Part shown: in pieces, positions 32,931 to 44,539 of the stretch | How the letters are laid out: every line of letters starts with the position of its first letter | Numbering within the stretch: position 1 is the first letter of the stretch | NCBI RefSeq assembly: GCF_947507565.1 | Contig: NC_089191.1 | Span: 992,001-1,056,000 of the forward strand | Reading direction: 5' to 3' | Length of the DNA stretch: 64,000 nt | DNA from: Oscarella lobularis | Lineage: Eukaryota; Porifera; Homoscleromorpha; Homosclerophorida; Oscarellidae | Position numbers and translations under genes: made by a program | The notes under the pieces: model-generated | The model's input: the letters and a program-made list of their open reading frames with translations, nothing else | The model's database searches: none | What the model was told of the DNA's origin: nothing

Positions 32931-33937
32931 ATGTCTTTCTGTTTCACGTTGATGGTGTTGGTTTTCTTTCTTCCAAGTTCCCAGTGGCTTGTATTGTCTT
33001 CAAATGAGTGCTCAGGTTCCGCCCGGAGTTTATCCTTGCAGTCATCGGGCCCTACTGTGTGCCTTTCTTTGGACGACTACCTTCAAATACAAGGCGTAGG
33101 CAGCGACGGGAAGCCAGTAAGTTCGATGGACAGCACTTGGTTATGCTATATTAATTTCGCCTGAGCAGACGGACGTCCCAACGCCAACGTCGATGCTTTC
33201 GACTCCCGATCCGGTAAAGCAGTCACAAAACCTTGAACCGGCTCTATGTTATGTTTTTTTTTAAATTAAAATGAAACATCACAGGTAATTTCACGTGGGA
33301 CGCTACTGTACTTGTACATGTCTCCTCTGTGGCTTCACGCTAACGCTAATTTTACGGAAACGCCGTCGTCTGTGTCTGCACAAACAATCGAATTTATTGC
33401 CTCTGGATCGATTACTAACCGTGCGTTATTTAAAGTGAGCTAGCTGCAGTGGTCGTATATGAAAGGGGGGCGAAAGCATGCATTTCTGTACCAAAGGTCC
33501 AATTGATTGAAGCCGGAGTTCTAGACGACGATAAAACCTACTCTCTTCAGATAGCATTTTTCTTCTCGCAACCGGGAGGCGACAGTGATTCAACTCTTCA
33601 AATCTGCGATGATAGGTACTGTGTGGGGTTTCAGTACAGAGATGACAGCAGTTATGGCGTCAAAGCTTGCGGTGGCACTAATGCATTAGATTCATGTATT
33701 TTTAATGAACAAAATTCTGTCGTCGCTTATCCGCAGACTACTAATTGGAACATTCGTCTTGAAATTCGTCCTAATTCTTCAAGTGGGATTACATACGTCG
33801 GAACTAATTCAATGACGTATGAATACAATGGAAAGTTGAAACCGAGTCAAGGACTTCATTTCAAAGTGTGCAGAGAACAAACTGGAGAAAAATTTAAGTA
33901 TCATCTGTTTGAGCTGACCGTGCATTTGATTGAATGA
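32931..33937 (+). CDS. Unrecognised secreted protein
   Basis: Three exons are proposed, 32931-33116, 33285-33420 and 33450-33937, summing to 269 codons in frame. The start MSFCFTLMVLVFFLP is a clear signal peptide. The mature chain is rich in beta-type sequence with paired Cys (ICDDRYC, ACGG, SCIF) and N-glycosylation sites. It may be a small beta-sandwich extracellular domain, but I recognise no family. The second exon must be joined directly, because a possible extra exon at 33170-33213 would break the frame. It is downstream of NTPCR on the same strand with no sign of co-function. Confidence 0.5.
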
Positions 33938-34149
33938 ACATTGCGGTCCTATATGGCTCTACTGTATGTGTACCTGTGACTTTCGTTTCAGTTTTGTCTT
34001 GTACGTCTCCCTGTGCGCTGCTTTTGGTTTGTCCATGTATCTCCTCTATTATCTGTGGTTTGTGTACGTAACGCTGACGTCATTCGCCACTGCTGCGCTA
34101 ACTGCTAGACGGTTCTCAACCTGGACGACGTTAGACTGCCTATTCACAG

Positions 34150-34960
34150 TATGAACATGCTCAAAGGCGTCTTTTCTCTTCTTCGAAGTGAATCGTAAGC
34201 AATCTGAAAGCCTAAATAGGAATTTTCGTCTAGGCAGCCTCTGGCCTCCGTCTGGCTGTTTGTGGACAGCAGCTTAGCTACAAATGACGGCTTAATGGCA
34301 GTAATAGAACAGAAAGGAGGGGGAAAGGACTCGTAAAGAAGCGAAACACTGGCCTCTTCTTTTCCAGTCACGTGATCTCTTTAGAGCGCTCCCTCCTCCC
34401 ACTCTCTTCCTCTATCTCTTTCTCGCAACGGCATCTAGAGCGTATTTTGTTACTGATTAGTAGACAGGATCCAGCCCTTCAGCTCCGGTCAGGCGACCTG
34501 TCCAGCAAGACCATGCAACCGAAAACTCTACCTTGAAGCAGTCGCTCACGTCTACTCATCAAGTTCACTCAACTGCCTCTTAGGAGCAATGGAGGCGCCA
34601 GCAGATGAAGCAACCGAAAAATCATTCACGTAGTACTAGTACTATTGGAAACTGGACAGAATCCAACCCCCATCCAACATAGAAAAATTATGATTTTCCT
34701 GTGAAGTCTCGCAGAGCCATGAGCCAGGTCACCTCGAAAGGGTCTAGAAACACAATTTGACAAAGCTATTCTCTAGAAACAGAGACACAACAGATTCAGG
34801 TAGTTGAATTCATGCCTAACGAATGTCTCCGTGCATCATCATAAGTACTGCGTGCAAAGCCAGCTTGACAACTAATAATAATGTTCAAAGACTTGTGTCT
34901 GGGCAGAAAGAAACTGTGATCAGCACATACTGAGTCTTAATATTCCACATTGAACTGAAT
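34150..34960. repeat. Duplicated 3' flank of chitin synthase, copy 1
   Basis: This region aligns piecewise with 39938-40620. Shared blocks include TTCTTCGAAGTGAATC, the TAGGCAGCCT and GCTACAAATGAC blocks, AGTACTAGTA and TTTGACAAAGCTAT. Both copies lie directly downstream of a minus-strand chitin synthase, so they are the duplicated 3' UTR and flank. No coding function is seen. Confidence 0.75.
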
Positions 34961-35334
34961 GCAACCGAAGACTCGGCAATGATTTGTTCACTTTCGGTGG
35001 CAACAGCAGTTTTGATAATTCTCTTGGGGATTCCGTCGTGACAAATAGTGGATCAGTGTTTCGAATCGATTCCATATGCAGGCGAAAAATTGAACGACAA
35101 ACGTAATGCCGTAGACAATTAGAAACATCAAACCGAGTACGTTTGAGTTGCGAACCATGAGCACAGGATGAAGTTGCAATACGGCATTCAGGACAGTCCA
35201 CAGCGTGTTGGCCGTTATAAAAATCCACAGCCAGTAGGAGCGAAGCTTTTCCAGGTTTTCTTCGAGCTTTGTTTCAGCGCTTCTTGGTACTCTCCCTGTT
35301 GTTTCCGCTTCTATGTCGATTTTCTCGGGAAGTT

Positions 35335-35560
35335 CTAGCCAGAACTTCTCGCAGAGGCCGTTTTCGTCGTCGTTTCTACCATTTTGGTTTCCTTCACCGT
35401 CGCGGTTGCAGTTCTGAATTTCTGCTGCTGTTCCCGTCGTTTGGACGCCGGCGTCTCTGAAACTTTGCGTTTCATCAGGAAGTTCTCGCCAGAGCGTGTC
35501 TTCGTCGTCGTTTCTACCATTTTGGTTTCCATCACCTTCACGGTTGCAGTTCTGCATTTC
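35335..35560 (-). repeat. Tandem duplication in chitin synthase pseudogene tail
   Basis: Two copies of about 125 bp share ACGGTTGCAGTTCTG/GCGGTTGCAGTTCTG, TTTCTACCATTTTGGTTTCC and the GACGCCGGCGTC ends. They encode an Asn-Gly-Arg-Asn-Asp-Asp-Glu and Asp-Ala-Gly-Val-Gln containing unit twice. Confidence 0.8.
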
Positions 35561-35578
35561 TGCCGTTTCCGTCATTTG

Positions 35579-35700
35579 GACGCCGGCGTGTCTAAAACCT
35601 TGCGCTTGGATGCCCACATCTCTAAAACCTTGCGCTTGGACGCCTACGTCTCTAAAACTTTGGACGTCATCGTCTCTAAGAGTTTGGACGCCGGCGTCTT
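35579..35700 (-). repeat. 33-bp minisatellite coding (RDVGVQAQGF)n
   Basis: Four to five tandem units of about 33 bp, each with TCTCTAAAACCTTGCG or a variant, encode repeats of the type Arg-Asp-Val-Gly-Val-Gln. The intact paralogue has diverged versions (VGVQTVTIE, IGVQTATIE) in the same place. Confidence 0.85.
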
Positions 35701-38700
35701 TACTAAAACAGCAACAGCAGTACTTCCTTAAAATCGCGAGCCCCTCGAGAAAACGACTATACAGTGTTTTGCCGTCATCGTCGCTTTTCGTTGACTTTTC
35801 CCTCGTGCCCCAGGACTGATTCGTAAGATTGCACAAAGCAAACACCATCATTAGAATAAATCCAGACGGCAAGCAGAACAGATATAAAAGCCCCTTGAAA
35901 AGCACAAAGAAATCACTAATGTGCAACAGAGCCGCTATGAAAAAGATGGAAATCATCCCGCCCAAGTACCACGTGCTGTATGCGACAGACGAAAGCTTGT
36001 CTCTGATACTAGAAGAATTTCCAAGGAGCGAAATCGACTCGTGAACAGAAGAGACGTTTGGACGTCCGCCTGGAGGAATTATTATGAGAGGACGAGCTGT
36101 GGGCGCCGACACGCTCTTGAACTGCAGTCCGCTTGCCACCTGAAGGACAACCCCAATGAGGACGCCGGCCATAACAAAGGCAAAGAAAAACGTCAAAACT
36201 TTGGCAACGAAAAGTTGTGTTTTCTCGCAACAATAGAAGCACACCCAAACGTAGAAAAAGATGACTAAGGCGAACACGTAAAGAGACACGATCATTATGA
36301 CGTACCGGTTTTCCGCCACTGACACAAGCGAATATTCAAGACCGACGGCCATGACGAGAAGAATGGTCGAGGGACCAATGATCGTCGAAAGAATGAAGAC
36401 AATTACATAAAAGACAAAGAAAATTTTAAACGCTTCGTTTTTCTTCCATGTCGACCAGGACACTGAGCCTAGGTAAAATATGTTTGCCAACGTTGATGGG
36501 ATCCAGCGACGCCTCTGCCTGTAGAGAATGTCGAAGCTTTCAGGGCATTTCGTTTTGCATTTTGACGACGCGGCGTAGTCTAATAGCGCAGTCTTTGCGT
36601 ATAAGCAGTGTTGAAAGCCAACGATCTTCACCCATGTCCATCTTCAGAAAGTCACTCGCTTCTTTCACGTTTTTGCTGTAGTCCGGCAGAACGGCGGCCA
36701 AAGCTTTGGCGCGAAACACACTGAAGCATCCCGGAGAGCACATCACAGTGCCGAGCACGTGCTCGGCAACCTTTTGGAGCCAGTAACCGGCGGCATACTC
36801 AAACTGCTGATACCATACGACGGGACTATCTCCTACAGGATACACTCGACCCGACACGCTACCCACTTTAGCATCCATGTTCAGGCGATCGAGCAGGATG
36901 TCAACGTCTTCCGGATTAAATTCAACGTCTCCGTCCGTCGTCAAGACGTACGTTTCTTCATGCTTAAGCTTTTCGGACACTTCGTGTGGTTCTCTTCGCA
37001 CCTGATTTCAGCCCGGAAATTGAGGACGTACTGCAAATACATAACTTGACTCCAGCGCTTCTTTTGTTTCCACTTCCTCGTGTTTTTTAAATGAATGACG
37101 ACGGGAAAAGACGGATTGCTATCGTCGTCGCCTTTCAGCAGCACTTTTATCTGCGAGCCGTACGGCAGTTCGTGCCGTGACAGAAGTTTTGCCTCGTTTT
37201 TTTTTAAAACATCAAGAAGGGTCTTTACGAACTCATTGCAGCGACTGGTCTTTTTTTCTATGGCATCATCAAAAAGAATGTGCCACTCAAACTTGTAACT
37301 GCCGACGTTGACGTCTCTGTTTGTTGGCAAATGTTTCTGGTTTTGATACAACTTCTGAATTGACGAGAAGAGTGTCTTTTGCTCATCTCGTGTTTCACGA
37401 TACATGGTGGAGGCGATGATGACAGTTATTTCGTCTTTCATTAGTCTATCTTTATCGGAAAAATCTAGCTTTGTTTTCAGGTTTAGCATAACAGTTTGCC
37501 CTAGAAAAGGACCGTTATAGCACGGGTGTATGAATAAGTCCTCCTCTCTGACAAGTGGATGTGTCGTCAGACGACACGCTGCAATAGTGACAACTGCACA
37601 GAGCTCAGCAATTGCCAAAAAAGTAAGTGCTATTCAAACGAATTTATTCTTCGATTTGTCGCAGTATCTCGCAGCCATGGTCGCATTGAGCGTGCTACAT
37701 GGAAACGACGGATAATGAAGTAGAATAATTGATGCAAGCGAGGCAAAGACAAGAGGCATATAAACTCCAGCAAAATGCATTTTGGTTCGAAATGCAAGCC
37801 AAAGTAGAAGATAGGCGCATAGACTTGAGCCAAGGAGAACGAGAAAAGGTACAACATACTGTAATTCGGTACTGATATCGGGCAAAACAAACCGCTGTCT
37901 TTTCTGTACGATAAATAGCATCAGAACAGAAAGGCAAACCCAATCACGGAGACAAGCTTTATAACTCCGTTTATAATTCCCGCCATCCATCGCGCCGACC
38001 GCTTTTTTGTTTTAAAGTTTTCGGGACGGGCTGCAAGCTTTTGCAAAGACGGAGACCAGATAAGTGAGAAGGGAAGGGCGGCTGCTAGTACGGCCCACCA
38101 TTCCTGTTCGCGATAATCCACCACGAGAAGAACGGCCGCAGTCCCACCAAGTAAAGCAAAAAGAAAGAGAAGTACTACTCTACCAGGCCGTGACTCAAAC
38201 ACAGCACGGATTGCAGTAGAAAAACATTGTTGATCTCCTTGTTCACGTTCACGTTGGATGTCAGGATTTGTCAAATTTGGCCCGGGCTTTGTTCTTTTTG
38301 ACCTTTGGAACCAGATTGCGTGCCCGAGACTAACTGCAATCGGAACTGGAATGACAACTGATGGTAGAACCGCAATTTCGACAGCAGTTGTCATCTTCGG
38401 AGCAATCACGATAACGAGGGCAGCAACGAAAAGACCCTCTACAATACTGCAAAAAATTCCCTAAGGAGCACATTCAAATTAGCAAAGAGGGCCACACGTG
38501 ATGACGTACACACCCACATACCACAGCAATTTCCCGACACGTCGGCCATGGGTAGGCTATTCCTCTCAACATTGCTAGACCCCGATACGCGCAGCGAAGA
38601 AGATTTAAGGTGTACGGAATGCACACGACGATAAGAAGTAGCCAGAAAACGCCGCCAGACTTCGAACGAACTTCGTCGCCGCCATAGCCAGAGACGTTAG

Positions 38701-39010
38701 TACGATTCGTGTCGTTTAGCTCTGAGCCAAACTGCGCCACGAGAACCGCGAACGACACGCGACTTGCCAAAAGAAACACTGTGACGAGAACGAGCAGCAA
38801 AATGCGTGCAATCCACTGACAGGTGACATCTCCCATACAGGAACAGGAACAACAAGAGAAGCGTGTGGTATCGTCATGATCGGTCTCTGCCTCCGCATTT
38901 CCAATGAGACGTGTACCCTCATGATGCTGGTTTGAGGACGAGTCCTCTGTTAGCTCTCTCCTACATTCACTGTGAGTTGTAGACTCCGTACTTCCGTACG
39001 ACGATGCCAT

Positions 39011-39890
39011 TAATTTTCACAAGTGGGGAGCTAGCTAGGGTCGATATGACAAATCAGAGTCGATGCAGGCGTACAAACATGACTCAACAGCGCGGGGGAC
39101 TGTTAGAGTGGGGGGCGTCTATTCTAGGTAAAAGGGCGGACGAACCGTGCACGGCTCCTTTAGCCTGCACTCAGGGAGATCAAGTCTATTTGTCCCCGGC
39201 TCCTTTGCAGCGGCCATATGGAGAAGGCGGGCAATCGGCGCGCATTTGCGCGCGAGCGAAGCGGCGACGAATGGGGCGATTTTTCCGGTTAGGCCAATTA
39301 TAGATCAAAGATCGCGAATTATTGAAATGACGAGAGATCACGCTGAACCCTCGTGAGAGAGGTCGCTGCATGCGCTGCATCAGGCGTGTCAGTCGTTTGC
39401 GGTCAGATTGCCCGTGCTGTTAGACTCGTGCTGTTGTTGTGTCGGTTGTTGCTGTGGATTGTACGCATGCGTCCTGGGAAAGAGACTCTTCGAAAGCGTT
39501 AGAGTCTAGGCGCAAGCGTTCGTGCCATGTATCTGATTGTTCCGAAGCTGACGCCACTGAGAGTACGAGAACGAACCGTTCGGTATCTAAATTCATGGTC
39601 TGATTAACTATTACAGCGTAGCGACGAGCTCTACTGCAGCCATTTGTGAAGAGCTACTAATGACGGCTCGCTAGCAAGCAAAACAAGACTCGAAAAGGCG
39701 AGGGAAGCCTTAGTTCTCCAGCGTCACGTGATCCCTTTGTCTTGTTCCGAATCCCTCGGGGTCTTTAGAGGAGTCTTATTTTGTTCACATACAAGCCTTC
39801 TCTTTGTTTAGAGCTGCCCGTGTGACGCTTGACTTTACCCCACGGGGAAGGGGGATTCTTTTGGGATCGAGGGAGTGCACGTGCTTCTTA
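39011..39890. repeat. Duplicated 5' region, copy A (truncated)
   Basis: Between the chitin synthase pseudogene start and the 3' flank of the next chitin synthase. The stretch from about 39263 (GGGCGATTTTTCCGGTTAG...) matches copies near 44850 and 47888. Later blocks (TTTAGAGGA, CATACAAGCCTTCTCTTTG, and a G-rich GGGATNGAGGGAGT block) match sequence just before the TSP1-cadherin genes. About 130 bp are missing against copy B, and no TSP1 exon follows. I infer a relic of a head-to-head chitin synthase/cadherin unit. Confidence 0.75.
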
Positions 39891-39937
39891 CGTCACCTAC
39901 GCGCTGCGTACCCTTGTCAGTGTTCTGAGGATTGTTC

Positions 39938-40620
39938 TCTTCTTCGAAGTGAATCTGAAATCCCAATAGGAATTTCTGTGTAGGCAGCCTTTGGCCTCAG
40001 TCTGGCAGCTTGTAAACAGCAGCATAGCTACAAATGACCGCTAGATCGCAGTAATAGAACGGAAAGGACTCGTACTGAAGTGAAGAACTGCCATTTCTCG
40101 TCCAGTGACGAGATCTCCTAGCCGGCCACCTGACCATGAGCGATCCCTCTCGCTTCCTACCTCCACTCTTTTCCTCTTTCTTTCTTTCTTGCAACAGGAC
40201 ATAGAGCGTTCAGCAGGTTCTCTTTGTATTTCGTTAGTCAACTTTGCAGTCAATTCGCTTCAGCCCTCCTGTAGGAGAAATGGAGGCGCCAGCAGCTGAA
40301 GTAACCTAATAATCATTCCTAGTACTAGTAGTATTGGAACTGGACAGACTCCAACGCTCGTTCATCTTAGAAAAGTAAAAATTTTCCTTTGGGGTCTGGC
40401 ATGAGTCAGGTTGCTTCGAATGGTCTACAGAGACCCAGTCTGACAAAGCTATATACGGAGTCACAACGGATTCAGGTACAGTATTTGAATTCGTTCTAAC
40501 AACTGCGTGCAAGGCGAGCTTGACAACTATAAAAATGGTAAACAACGTACAAAGACTCGTGTCTGAGCAAAAAACTGTGAACAGCACATACAGTACTACT
40601 AAATGCAGCGAAAGACTCTT
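39938..40620. repeat. Duplicated 3' flank of chitin synthase, copy 2
   Basis: Homologous to 34150-34960 in order and orientation and adjacent to the intact chitin synthase stop. It marks the right edge of the tandem duplication; the junction with copy A lies at about 39890-39937. Confidence 0.75.
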
Positions 40621-40631
40621 CAAGGATTCGT

Positions 40632-43600
40632 TCAGTTTTGGTTGCAACCGCAGCGACAGCGGTCGAACAAACTCTCTTGGGGATTCCGTCGTGACAAATA
40701 GTGAATCAGCGTTTCAAATCGATTCCATACGCAGGCGAAAAATTGGAGGGTAAACGTAATGCCGTAGACAAGCAGAAAGGTTGAACCGAGGGCGTTCGAA
40801 CTGCGTACTGCGAGCCCAGGATGGACTTCCACAACGACCATCAGAACCGTCCACAGCGTGTTGGCCGCTGTGAAAAGCCACAGCCAGTATGAACGAAGCT
40901 TCTTCAGGTTTTCCTTGAGCTTTGCTTGAGCCTTTGATGAAGCTTCTTCCGTGGCTGTTTGCGTCATTTGAGCGTTATTGACTTTCACATCGACGCTCTC
41001 GGGGAGTTCATTCCAAAATGTCAACTCTTCGTCTTCAAGCTCTTCAGTCGATATGTCTGTCAAAATCTCTTTGTACTCATCTTCATTGCCAACCTGTTCC
41101 ATAGCTTCTTCTACTTGTGTGCCGGTCTCTCCTTCTTCTATCGTGGCTGTTTGGACGCCGATATTTCTCACGAGCTGAAGCTCTTTGTACTCATCTTCAT
41201 TGCCAACCTGTTCTTCTACTTGTATGCCGGTCTCTCTGTTTTCTATCGTGACTGTTTGGACGCCGACATTTTCCGCGTCTATCCGTCTGACGTTATTTAT
41301 GTCTTGAAAGCAGAAACAGCAATACTTTCTTAGTACAGCCAACCCTTCGAGGAAACGGACATTAAGTGTTTTGCCGTCATTTTCACTTTGCTTTGACTTT
41401 TCCCTCGTGCCCCACGACTGACTTGTAAGGTTGCACAGGGCGAACACTGTCAAGAGAATATATCCAGACGGCAAGCAGAACAGATACAAAAGCCCCTTGA
41501 AAAGCACGAAGGAATCACTGATGTGCAGCAGAGCCGCCACGACAAAAATAGAAATCATCCCTCCTACGTACCAGATGGGAATAGCGACAGACGAAAGCTT
41601 GTCGCCGATTTTAGAAGAAGAGTTGCCGAGTAGCGAAATCGATTCGCGAACAGAAGAGACGTTTGGGCTACCGCCGCCGGGAGGAATTATTATAAAAGGA
41701 TGATCCGTAGGCGTCACGCCATTGAACTGCAGTCCGTGTATCACCTGAAGAATGACCCCAATGAGGACGGCTCCCATAACAGAAGCGAATAAAAATGTCA
41801 AAACTTTACCCACTAAAAGTTGAGTATCTCGACAGCAATAGAAGCACACCCACACGTAGAAGAGACAAATAAAGGCGAAAACGGTGAGAGAGGCTATCAG
41901 CACGACGTACCGGTTATCTTCCGTTGATAAAAGTGAATACTCAAGGCCGGCAGCCATGACGAGAAGAATCGTCGCTGGACCAATCATCGTCGAGAAAATG
42001 AAAATCATCATGTATATAAGGAAGAAAAAGGTAAAAGATTCGTTACTCTTCAAAGTCGGCCATGACACTGAACCAAGGTGAAATATGTTTGCCAACGTCG
42101 ACGGGATCCAGCGACGCCTCTGCGTGTAGAAGTCGTCGAAGCTTTCAGGGCATTTTGTTATGCATTTTGACGACGCAGCGTAGTCCAATTTCCAGCCTTT
42201 GCGTATGAGTAGCGTCGAGAGCCAACGATCTTCACCCATGTCCATCTTCAGGAAGTCGCTTGCTTCGTCGACGTTTTTACTGTACTCCGGCAACACTTCT
42301 CTCAAAGCTTTGGCTCGAAACGCGCTGAAGCAGCCCGGAGAGCACATGACGGTGCCGAACACGTGCTCGGCGACTTTTTGAAGCCAGTAACCGGCCGCGT
42401 ACTCGAACTGCTGATACCAAACGACGAGGCCGCTCCCTTCCGGATACACTCGACCGGACACGCCTCCCACTCTCTCGTCCATGTTCAGGCGATCGAGAAG
42501 AATCTCAACATCTTCCGGCTCAAATTGGACATCGCCGTCCGTTGTCAAAACGTATGTTTTGTCAAGTTTATTCAAACCAGAGTTACAGAAAAAATTGAGG
42601 ACGTATTGCATGTACATGACCTGACTCCAGCGCTTCTTTTGTTTCCACTTGGTCGTATCTTTTAGGTGAATGACGACAGGGAAATTTGAATTGCCACCGC
42701 TACCGCCTCCAAGCTCAACTTTTATTTGCAAGCCGTACGGGAGCACATGCTTCGACTTAAGAGTTGCATTTTTTTCTTTGAAAATTTCTAGCAGTGTCTT
42801 CACGTAGCTATTGATGCAATCGTTGCTACCTTTCTTTCTTGTAGCATTGTCAAACCAAATGTGCCACTGGAATTGGTAGTCTGTGTTTTCCTTTGGCAAG
42901 CGTTTCTGTTTCTCATAAATCCTTTGAATTGATTTGAAGAGCGTTTTTTGTTCGTCTTGCGATTCCTTGTACATGGTAGAGGCGATGATAACAGTGACTT
43001 TTTCCTTTTCTGATTCCTTGTGATCAGAAAAATTCATTTTTGTTTTTAGGTTCAGAAGAAGGGTTTCTCCCACAAAAGGACCGGTATACCACGGCTGTAT
43101 AAACAACTTCTCTTCCCTGATAAGCGCATACGTCTTTAAACGTTCGTTTGCATAAATGAGAATCACCAAGAGCTCAAACAATTGTAGTAAAACGAGACCA
43201 GCAAAGTCAGTAGCACTGATTTTGGCGCAATACTTCTCGTCGATGGCGTTAAAAGTATCGTCTTTGAAATTGCACGTAATCAAAAAACCAAGTGACGCCG
43301 CTGACGAAGCAAGAAGAGGAAAATAAAATCCGAAGAATTGCATTTGCAGTCTAAGAGAAAGCCATGATAGAAGATAGGCACCAAGACTTGAGCCAACGGC
43401 AACGACAAATGGTGCAACATATTGCAATTCGCTACTGATGAAGGACAAAGCAGATATCGGCCTATTATGCAAATTAGTCCGCAGTGCCACAGCAGACACA
43501 ATCACGATGACAAGCTTAGACAAACCGTTTATAATGCCCGTCATCCATCTTGGCGACTGCCGCCGTTCCTCACTATCATTGCCGTGATTTTCTCTTTCCC

Positions 43601-44539
43601 CGAGTGTCCACGTCTGTAAAGACGGCGACCAGATAACTGAGAATATTGCAGCTATCACCCACCATTTTAATCGGCCGAGGAAGAGGAGACAAACGATCGG
43701 CAAACCAATTATGAACGACAACACCGTGAACGTCGAGACTTCTTTAGTTGGAGTGCAAATTTTAGTGGACTGGTCTCCACTTTGATCCTCTTCATTTAGA
43801 GGTTGTCTTTCCTCAGCGGTACTCGGAACGCTACTCGGAACGCTGTCTCTACTACTAAGCCTCTTACGAAAACTGTTCACAAGTGTGAGAAAAACCGGAA
43901 ATAGAATGACAAGCGACGGTAGAACTACAACTTCTGCAATACTTGCCGCTTTCGGAGCAATCACATAAACGAAAGTTGCAACTAAGAAGCCCTCTGCGGC
44001 ACTGAAGAGAAGTCCCTGCGGAACACAACAATGAGCGCCACACGTGATGACCTGCACCCACGTACCACCAAAACTTTGCGCCACTCTGGCCACGAGTAGG
44101 CTATTCCTCTAAACATCGCCAGACCCCTATACGTGCAACGAACAAGACTGAGGGCGTACGGTACGCATACGGCGATAAGAAGTAGCCAGAAAACGTCGTC
44201 AGACTGCAAACGAACCTCGGCTTTAGAGACGTCAGTGCCATTCGTGTCGTTTTGATCAAAGCCAAACTGGGCGACGAGAATCGCGAACGACAGGCGATTT
44301 GCACAAAGCGATGCCGTGACAATAACGAACAGCAGAATGCGCGTAATCCAATGGCAGGTACAGGACCATGAAGGGGCCACACGCCGCCCTTGTTGTTTAT
44401 GATTATGATTGGCCGGCCTTTGCTGTTTTGACGTCGAGGCCGCCCTTTGCTGTTCTGACGTCGAGTCCGCCCTTTGCTGTTCTGTCGTCGAGCCGCCTGG
44501 TTGCGTCATTTCCGTTTGATTGGACATGCTGGCGGCCAT
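40632..44539 (-). CDS. Chitin synthase (intact)
   Basis: Two exons, 44066-44539 and 40632-44015, give 1285 residues. A Gln/Ser-rich cytoplasmic N-terminus precedes several membrane helices. The GT2 catalytic core is at about 550-800, with TTDGDV (acidic metal/UDP site, about 648), GRVYP, SPGCFSAFRA, EDRWLSTL (about 753) and QRRRW (about 790). A C-terminal helix cluster, a repeat region (VGVQTVTIE, IGVQTATIE) and two last helices follow. This is the architecture of animal class chitin synthases, which polymerise UDP-GlcNAc and export chitin through the plasma membrane. It stands head-to-head with the TSP1-cadherin mini-gene. It is the functional paralogue of the pseudogene to its left. Confidence 0.92.

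Larger units (their letters stand above)
34988..39010 (-). pseudogene. Chitin synthase pseudogene
   Basis: It is colinear with the intact gene at 40632-44539. Exon 1 is 38522-39010 and exon 2 starts at 38460. Membrane helices, the catalytic core (TTDGDV, GRVYP, EDRWL, QRRRW) and C-terminal helices are all recognisable. The reading is broken at least four times: a shift of +5 relative to the intact copy near 37940, an in-frame TGA at 37634-37636, extra non-homologous sequence with a shift near 36990, and one extra base near 36570. No plausible intron restores frame. The many lesions make several independent assembly errors unlikely. The C-terminal tail contains expanded repeats of a Phe-Arg-Asp-Val-Gly-Val-Gln type unit. 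Confidence 0.82.

Noticed and set aside
33170-33213. Possible extra exon in the unknown secreted gene
   Set aside because: Its 44 bp would put the next exon out of frame with an immediate stop; skipping it gives a clean 269-codon sum.
44016-44093. Upstream extension of chitin synthase exon 2 from 44093
   Set aside because: The conserved exon begins after the AG at 44017-44016; the extension is intron read-through, and a separate upstream exon supplies the N-terminus.
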